Below, piece after piece: positions 57,901 to 64,000 of a DNA stretch of 64,000 nucleotides (the stretch's first letter is position 1; the number at the start of each line of letters is the position of its first letter). The notes below the pieces were generated by a model. That model saw only the letters and a list, made by a program, of their open reading frames with translations. It was not told where the DNA came from and did no database searches. The position numbers and the translations under genes were made by a program. This stretch comes from Halichondria panicea (Eukaryota; Porifera; Demospongiae; Suberitida; Halichondriidae), in contig NC_087384.1 in NCBI RefSeq assembly GCF_963675165.1, positions 5,573,182 to 5,637,181 of the forward strand, in the 5' to 3' direction.

Positions 57901-59951
57901 AACAATCACATGCATGCATTTGTATAGACACTGTTTAGGAAGTTTCTAGAAGCCCAATTAAAGGGCTGGTAATTGTAGTATCCCGAGGGTTCTACTAGCC
58001 CTGACTCGTGAGGACTTCTAAATCATGTGGAAACTTCCTTTTTTTGATCTAAAGTGTATTATTTCTATAATCACATTTTTTAAGTCAAGTATAATTCCAT
58101 CCCAGGATAACTACTTCCAGTACGTGGTGCGAGGCAAAACGTAGATTTCCTGCCTTCACTACCCCAGAGCGTCTGAGGACATTCCACCAGATATGTTTAA
58201 CCAAAACAATACCGGCGTCTTTTCGTTCATATTGTGAGGCAGCTCTAAAAGCAGAAAAATCAGGCAGCACAGACAACACTGTTGTCCCCTCGGCTGATAT
58301 ATATAAGTTCAGGCACTGCAAGGCTTATGTGGTCGAAGGGGATGCAGCAAACATGTGCTGCCAAGATGTTAGGGATGTCTACCCTACATTCATGGGCTCA
58401 AATCTCTTCCTGGCTGACATACCCGTGGTATAATTATGTGCATGCATGCACGTACAGCTATAACACATGTATATGTTATAGCTACGTATATAAACACTCC
58501 TGATATTATACTTACATGTTGTTCAACTTCGTGCAGGCGTGGACAACAGAACAAATTCAAAGCCTTGTGTACACCACAAAACAGCTGAATACAATACCCG
58601 AGAAAACTGTGAGCACATTTAATGTTGCATTGATTAGCACCAGTCTCTCAAAAATTGAAGAACTGAAGAATTGTTTGTTGAAGTGCTACGAACACGTCAG
58701 TGTGTGCTACTGGCAGACAGGGTGCACAGGTAAACTATGTTCAATAATAATTCATCGACATTGTACATTTAACAACTTGTGTCACACGGTGTGTGCAAAT
58801 CCATCGGTTTTTCGCCTCCGCTATAATTATACACTCAAAATAACAACGCTATAAATATTTCGCATGACTGTATATAATATTTATCGTGTAACAACTGTAT
58901 AATAGCGTGAACTTTTTCGAGGTGCTTAATTTTTCCTGATTTCGTGGGTTAGCAATCCTACTAATTATCTGCTGTAACTCGCAAAGATTTAAGGTGTGGC
59001 TTCTGGTAAGCACGAACATTGTGCAACGAATTGCTTTTAGAGGCCTTTACAAAATATATAAGCACCTCGAACATTTCGCACTATTATGTACACATGCAGC
59101 CTATTATATCGTACATAACTATAAGCATAATAATTATTATACAGCCCATAACATTATTGTTATAGGTGGCTTAGATTCCACTCATCCACTGGGATTTATC
59201 CCATCAATTGGATGTGTGGTAGTGGGACACTACTCACTCAGTGGAAAGCTGGAGGAGGACCACTTTAACTTCGTTGAGGAAGGGCGGTCCAATTTCTTCC
59301 CCTGTATTGATCAATCCACTGCTAAGATTCCGATTTGTGTGCTGACAGGCATTATAAAGAAGCTGTCTTTTGAAGGGAGCACTGTTATTGATGCCACAAG
59401 TGAATCTGGTAATTATTATAGGATGACAGTGCATGCATGCATGATTACTATTTTATGTTTTAGATACCCAGCATGATTGTGATGTACAAACAACTATGGA
59501 CCACCTGCCATGATAGTCAGATAGTTTCGGCCTTGTTGGGCCTCGTCAGCATAGCGTAGTTGTATATATGTAATGAGTACATGTAATAAGATTACATGCA
59601 TAATAATTATTATATACATGCACATACATGTAATTATCATGTGTATAATAGTGCATGGGAATGTATCCATGCATGCACATGTACACAAGTAGAGTTCATG
59701 TATGCATGCAGTTTACCTAAATTTAGGTATTATTATAATGCAACTGTCTCTAAATTTAGGTACAACGTACAAAGTTAATGGTACATGTATACCTAAATTT
59801 AGGTAGAATTGCATAACACATCGTTTCATGCATGCATGCAGGTAACTGTGCAATTGCCTCACTACAAGCAGGAAGAGATGTGGTGGTACTCAAGGCATTG
59901 GCCCAAGCAGCACTTGCAAGAAGCCAGCTTGCAGAACTGTCAACAACATAG
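54985..59951 (+). CDS. ParB-like plus degenerate DNA amino-methyltransferase-like protein, 11 exons, 760 aa
   Basis: Exons: 54985-55182, 55263-55406, 55936-56188, 56303-56697, 56765-56878, 56963-57184, 57805-57893, 58106-58427, 58537-58729, 59166-59408, 59842-59951. Phases join exactly to 761 codons. Residues 1-114 are an unrecognised domain. Residues 130-190 are acidic and charged, with a KRSQQEEEVSRKRMKHK basic stretch, a possible nuclear signal. Residues 245-330 resemble the ParB/sulfiredoxin fold: a VLCISVESI strand, ELLGGQHTALARRIV in place of the usual DGHHR motif, then EVYVGLTDDEALRLASRHN. Residues 560-760 follow the beta-class N4/N6 methyltransferase order: VVEGDA, then motif IV position LFLADIPV (579), a mid-region, then motif I position STVIDATSESGN (715-726) and LQAGRDVVVL. 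DPPY is replaced by DIPV and FxGxG by TSESG, so catalysis is doubtful. ParB-methyltransferase pairings are known in phages and bacteria. The eukaryotic form here is intron-rich and TIR-bounded. Confidence 0.72.
57396..57635. mobile_element. MITE, TACCGTATAGCGCGAA family, in intron 6
   Basis: Ends TACCGTATAGCGCGAATTTT and AACATTTCGCGCTATACGGT. Inserted in the ParB/methyltransferase-like gene intron. Closely matches 62010-62247 in inverted orientation. Confidence 0.85.
58900..59095. mobile_element. Decayed MITE of the same family, in intron 9
   Basis: Ends TATAATAGCGTGAACTTTTT and AACATTTCGCACTATTATG. The interior (AGATTTAAGGTGTGGCTTC, AACATTGTGCAACGAATTG) aligns with 62120-62190. Older than the copy at 57396. 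Confidence 0.75.
59716..59803. promoter_or_regulatory. Right cluster of CCTAAATTTAGG palindromes
   Basis: Sites at 59716-59727 and 59792-59803 are perfect; 59750-59760 (CTAAATTTAGG) lacks the first C. They lie in the last intron of the ParB/methyltransferase-like gene, about 0.4-0.5 kb from the right TIR, mirroring the left cluster. I noticed no perfect copy elsewhere in the window. Confidence 0.75.
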
Positions 59952-60182
59952 CTAGCTATGGACTAGACTATACTATACTGTTTCAAGCGTTCCGTTAACT
60001 TCTATGTTACTTTGTATATGCGGAGTATACGACTCGATCTTCATCTTATTGAATGTTCATCTGGTTAAGCAAGTCAATGGGTATCAATAGAAAATAATTG
60101 GTGTTCTCTAATCTTTGAGAAATTAACAGGGATATTAAACTAAAAAAAATGATTATGAACAAAAAACATAGCATATTAAAAT

Positions 60183-60215
60183 AAAAGAGAAAAGGAACTT
60201 TTAACAGTGAATGTG
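60183..60215 (-). repeat. Right terminal inverted repeat
   Basis: Reads AAAAGAGAAAAGGAACTTTT...GAATGTG, complement of 50398-50430 with one mismatch. A shorter TTTTAACAGTGAAT string also occurs at about 19340 and 43447, possibly unrelated. Confidence 0.9.
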
Positions 60216-61361
60216 TTCGACAGCATTTCTAGCTAGGATCACAGATAACTAACATACTTCCATATAGAGATGTGCTCTCACATTATAACTATCATAATCA
60301 TACAAACAGCATCTCACTTCACTGCCACATGTTTTATTTGAAACTCAAGAACCAGCTTGAGCTAGCTGAAGCAACAACTTGATCTAGATATAGTATCTAT
60401 ATATATACCAGTTCTCCAAGGTCTTGTAGTCAAAGAGAGATCAATCCAGTACCCAAGGACGAGGACACAAGTGTATCAAAGCAAGACAGCTATACATCAT
60501 TTATATAGCCAGGAGTATATACTCCTGATATAGTACCCACATGCAAGTCATTTGTTATACACTATTATTATAGTATAGCTTAATAAAGGTTATCTTCATC
60601 TTTTTACACAGGGAGCTCGTCTACATGTCTATGCCAGTGGATGACAATTCTTGATGTGATACACGTACTGAATAATTCTTTGTCGAATTATTACTATAAT
60701 AGCTATGAATGTATTCATCCAGGCTGATGAGAATGTGGATACAAACATGAAGATCCCATGACAAGCCCCATGAAGTCAGCAGATGCATGGTATCCGTCAG
60801 ACTGCTTCAGCAAATTACGAGTGACTTTGAAATAGATTTACAGCTTAGATGCATTCTATATGTACGTTATATTGTTTTTTTCTTGTGACATACGTGTACT
60901 CTATACTGTTTCATCACTGCTAATATCTTTATTGATCAGATGATTGTGTAATTGTTAAATGCATGGCATGCATATAGGCATGCTTTGGCATGTAAGGCTA
61001 GCACACTAAGGGTATTACTTTACATTCATTATGTGCAGTAGAGTGCACCACAGCAGTGTCCCTGAACACCCTTAAAATGGGTTAGATAACACATCATCAT
61101 AGGTATGTTTTTTACCACACTTTGTGTGTGTAAAACTTAAACAGTCATACCAACACATGAAAAATGTGTAAAGTAGCACGTCATTTTTAACAGTGTATAC
61201 TTGTGGCGCCTAAGAAGACATAGTCATAGATTGACAGCCATATACATTTCCAGCACACACTCCCAATTATAGAAAACTATATTATGGGCCATATTAAGTC
61301 GGTTGCACTGGTATAGAGCCATAATTATAAACTGTGTATGACAACACTGGAACCTATATCT
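60216..61361. other. Intergenic right of the transposon, no gene seen
   Basis: AT-rich. At 61055-61200 short related segments (CTGAACACCCTTAAAATGGG and ACGTCATTTTTAACAGTG) suggest an old repeat. No supported coding region. Confidence 0.5.
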
Positions 61362-61535
61362 AATGAAAGCACCGCGGGTACTGATGCCTCGGTGGAGGTT
61401 CCAAAGCTACTTAACATAAAACTACATAGCTAGCTTTCATACACACATTTATCATGATGAACAGTTTTAATTTTGCTGCATGCAATCACAGGGAAACTCA
61501 AATAGTGGGTAATGATCTGCTTGCCATTGTTTCGG
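61362..61535. repeat. Inverted copy of the 3' end of the TATGCCTCG element
   Basis: Starts GAAAGCACCGCGGGTACTGA and matches the complement of 38805-38975. A solo terminal fragment. Confidence 0.75.
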
Positions 61536-62009
61536 CTTATATAATTGAGAGTGACAAAGATTAATGTGGTATTGTTTTAATGGATTATGAAGCACATGTA
61601 CAGCAAGCAGTAAAAGTCAACATCATGTACACAATATTTAATGTTCATCTTTGTGAGACTCGGTATATAGTCTAAGTAGTCTAGCGAGTGCATGTGGAAG
61701 GTATACTGGTCGCCATGGCAAATCTTATTAGTTATGTTCCGCCATGCAATCTCTTGGATAGTACAGTGACTCAGAGAACTGACTTATTAAGATCGTACCA
61801 AACACGCGTGGAATGAGGTCGAAGTTCAATTAAATTCGGCCTGGTCTCGAGGCTAAGTGTAAACATTTGGCTTTAGACGTCCGTGCGCATGCGCAGCAGG
61901 TTAAAAGGTGAGACAACACAATGTACTTCTCCTTCCTACAAAACATATATAATACACGAGTTCAGTCAATACACTATAGACACAAAATAATAAAGCGTAA
62001 GTACTATCT
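61536..62009. other. Intergenic, no gene seen
   Basis: Contains an AGCCTCG-family end (GGCCTGGTCTCGAGGCTAAG at 61836-61855) and a GTGCGCATGCGCAGC NRF1-like site at 61881-61895. Confidence 0.5.
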
Positions 62010-62247
62010 ACCGTATAGCGCGAAATTTTCGAGGGGCTTAATTTTCGCGGATTTCGTGGGTTAGAATTCTACACGAAAATTAAGTCCACAAAAAGTGTTC
62101 TTTAATTAGAATTACCTGCTATCATGCAAAGATTTAAAGGCGTGGCTTCCGGTAAGCAGCCATTCCGCGAACATTGTGCAACGAAATGGTTTTTAGAGGC
62201 CAATCCACGAAATATAAGTGCCTCGAAAATTTCGCGCTATACGGTAT
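62010..62247. mobile_element. MITE, TACCGTATAGCGCGAA family
   Basis: Ends TACCGTATAGCGCGAAATTT and AATTTCGCGCTATACGGTAT. Best preserved copy, lying just downstream of the minus-strand gene that ends at 62303. Confidence 0.88.
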
Positions 62248-62302
62248 ATAGAAGTATATCTGCATTGGTACATATACTTATATACTGCTACACTATATAT
62301 AG

Positions 62303-63008
62303 TCAGGAAGTCCAAACATCAATTAGGTCCGCTTCGGCATAGCTAGTCTCCTGATTGGGAATATACTTATAGACTGCAAACTCAAATACACAGGAAATGT
62401 TGTTGATCATCACTGTGCGTATACGTTGCTCTTTTCCAAATTTATCTGTCAACTGTGACAAGGCGACTGATTTAAACTGCCTGCATGCAAACAACAGTGC
62501 ATTCCAAATGTCAAAATTGATTGTGATTGGCTACTAACGTACTGTTTAGGGGGCTCATAGAGGCGAAACTGATTGGTGAGCTTCTTTGAGCCAACCTTCA
62601 CTGGACGAATAATGAGCAGACATGTGTTCCTACGCTCGTACATGTAGTTATCAGGGAATAAATGACTCAGGAGCAGTTTCACTGCATGTGCGTAAAATTA
62701 TACGTATACAATTAAAGTGTGTGATGTTATTAATTTACCTATCACCTTCCTTGGTGATGCCTTTATTAGTGGCCCAACAACAACCAAGTCAATGTGTGTA
62801 CTGTCAATCGCTCCGTCTATTTTCTTTTTTACCTTAATTTATCAGAAAATAATAATTATAGCTAGTTACGTATGTCTATATTTATACTTACCAATTCAAT
62901 TTTGTCTGTGTTTTTGGCGAAACAGTTATCAGGGAGCCTCAACGCTTTGTAAAAGTGATCAATTTCAGTTGTTTCCTCAACATCACTACTAAAATCCAAA
63001 GAGACGAC
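62303..63008 (-). CDS. Unrecognised multi-exon gene, C-terminal part (4 exons read)
   Basis: Exons 63008-62892, 62832-62739, 62681-62543 and 62480-62303 splice in frame to about 175 residues ending ...EADLIDVWTS-stop. All have AG acceptors; three donors are good (GTAAGT, GTAAAT, GTACGT). The peptide includes DHFYKALRLPDNCFAKN, KIDGAIDSTHIDLVVVGPLI, LLLSHLFPDNYMYERRNT and KKLTNQFRLYEPPKQQ. I do not recognise a family. The 5' part lies upstream: a candidate exon with HEDEIMQFLKSG sits at 63825-63790, uncertain. The gene may run off the right edge or start in the window. Confidence 0.6.
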
Positions 63009-63870
63009 CTAAAGAAGGAATCAAAAAATAATTGGCTTGGTTGTGTATAATTATTTTTGTACATGTACTTGATAGGCAACAAATAATATACCAGGAGCAC
63101 ATGAGAAGATTATACTACGCGGATTCTGTATCCTCCTGCCATATATACAAACCGCAAACCATGGGTCTACCTACCACTATAAGTCTTGCTATATTCATGC
63201 AGAGGTGCAGCTGTTATCGCATTGCTGCAAACATTATTCACTGCACTTAATGATATTCACTATTATAATTATTATATCAAATGGCGTTAATAAGCCTCAC
63301 ACAGAGCACTTGGCACATTATAAACAAGGAAATGTGGTTAATTAATGGACGATATTGAGTCCGCAATACTATATGCATATATAGTAGTATAAGATGTGCT
63401 CCTGATATAGTTAGACACTGGGGATTTATAGATTCCCAAAGGTACTGGTTTAGTATCCCGAGCATATAGCGAGTGTACTACAAGTGGCTGAGGGCTTCTA
63501 AATCACATGGACACCGATAAAACAGACTATAGTGTCTAACTCAGTGCGCATGCATGCGCAAACCTTGCCCTCGAGGCTTGACTATACAATACAATGTTGA
63601 TTGACAACGGATATATATATTAATTAATATGTAAGTTGCAGGTATAAGTCCTGTAGAGTGCATAAGCCCTGTAGAGTGCATGTATACCTCATCTGAGGCA
63701 CTTTTCTCATGCATGCATGCTATATACTTCCCATGCATGCTATACTTCCCATGCATGTATATCTATAATTATATGCCAATTATAAAAACCGCTTTTCAGA
63801 AACTGCATGATTTCATCCTCATGCACTGCACGTAATGAAAAGAGGGTAAAAGAATTCGTAAGAGTTCTGC
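63009..63870. other. Mostly intron or intergenic
   Basis: No exon called with confidence. Direct repeats of CCTGTAGAGTGCAT (63650-63680) and TTCCCATGCATG (63726-63755) are present. Confidence 0.4.
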
Positions 63871-64000
63871 ATGGAAGCCGTACAATCAGCCAGCACAAGT
63901 ATAGCTGAGGCAGAGGCAATGATGACGGGAAAACCCTTGCAAGGCAAATGCAGCTGGGCACACAAGGTTTCAATATATGTGGTGCAGAAGCCCACTAGTT
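63871..64000 (+). CDS. Possible gene start running off the right edge
   Basis: ATG at 63871 opens a frame MEAVQSASTSIAEAEAMMTG... that stays open to the window end, with an in-frame TAA just upstream. The opposite strand is also open through the same stretch, so the call rests on composition only and is weak. Confidence 0.3.
   Translation, partial: MEAVQSASTSIAEAEAMMTGKPLQGKCSWAHKVSIYVVQKPTS

Larger units (their letters stand above)
50398..60215. mobile_element. 9.8-kb two-gene DNA transposon with 33-bp TIRs
   Basis: The 33 bases at 50398-50430 (CACATTCACTGTTAAAAGTT...) are the reverse complement of 60183-60215 with a single mismatch. Between them lie two divergent spliced genes that fill the interval: the RNase H-fold transposase-like gene ending at 50649 and the ParB/methyltransferase-like gene ending at 59951. 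The distances from stop codon to TIR are nearly equal (219 and 231 bases). CCTAAATTTAGG palindromes cluster near both ends. I see no clear target-site duplication: flanks are TTGACAAT on the left and TTCGACAG on the right. The CAC...GTG ends recall the CACTA/CMC superfamilies, but the gene content is not one I know from them. At least two MITEs are nested in introns. Confidence 0.8.

Noticed and set aside
1-64000. CRISPR arrays, rRNA genes or prokaryotic operons
   Set aside because: No direct-repeat/spacer pattern of that kind. Tandem repeats found have no unique spacers, and the genes are spliced eukaryotic genes.

Overview
The window is eukaryotic DNA with spliced genes (GT-AG introns, plus one GC-AG intron). 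It is AT-rich, full of TGCATGCA and ATAATTAT words, and packed with short inverted-repeat elements. The mix of mitochondrial seryl-tRNA synthetase, ILEI/FAM3-type proteins, a subtilase with a CUB domain, Cys-rich secreted proteins and a piggyBac element suggests an early-branching animal. A demosponge of the Amphimedon kind is my best guess, made from general impression and not from a search.

Left part (1-14 kb): old repeats and a decayed retroelement surround two copies of an intronless two-membrane-segment, Gly-rich protein gene. The copy at 1.9 kb is broken and the copy at 6.8 kb is intact. At 8.2-13.9 kb lies a complete 15-exon SARS2 gene (mitochondrial seryl-tRNA synthetase, 490 aa when spliced). 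It has a six-fold 103-bp tandem duplication over one 3' splice site and one GC-AG intron.

Middle part (14-48.5 kb): a tandemly duplicated multigene unit. Its order is TM gene (+), stray copy of SARS2 exon 12 (+), three-domain ILEI gene (-), subtilase-CUB gene (-), Cys-rich secreted gene (+). Unit A spans about 14.2-31.3 kb. A heavily deleted unit C spans about 34.0-36.2 kb. Unit B spans about 36.2-48.5 kb. In unit A the Cys-rich gene is interrupted twice, once by a piggyBac element whose own intron is filled by a 154-bp tandem repeat. Unit B ends in a patchwork that includes a short piece of HSP90 coding DNA. Differences between the copies expose several clean insertions.

Right part (49-64 kb): the most unusual object. 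A near-perfect 33-bp inverted repeat pair at 50398-50430 and 60183-60215 encloses two divergently transcribed, intron-rich genes that share a 172-bp promoter. The leftward gene (8 exons, 926 aa) looks like an RNase H-fold transposase of an uncharacterised metazoan family. The rightward gene (11 exons, 760 aa) joins a ParB/sulfiredoxin-like domain to a beta-class DNA amino-methyltransferase-like domain whose catalytic motifs are degenerate. The 12-bp palindrome CCTAAATTTAGG is clustered near both ends. I read this as a large two-gene DNA transposon carrying its own ParB/methyltransferase-like partner. Past it lie MITEs, an unrecognised multi-exon gene on the minus strand, and a possible gene start running off the right edge.

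MITE-like families recur throughout: termini AGCCTCG...CAGGCC, TACCGTATAGCGCGAAA and TACCGTATAGCGGGTAA, an AATTAGCCTTTGATT hairpin, and longer elements beginning TATGCCTCG.
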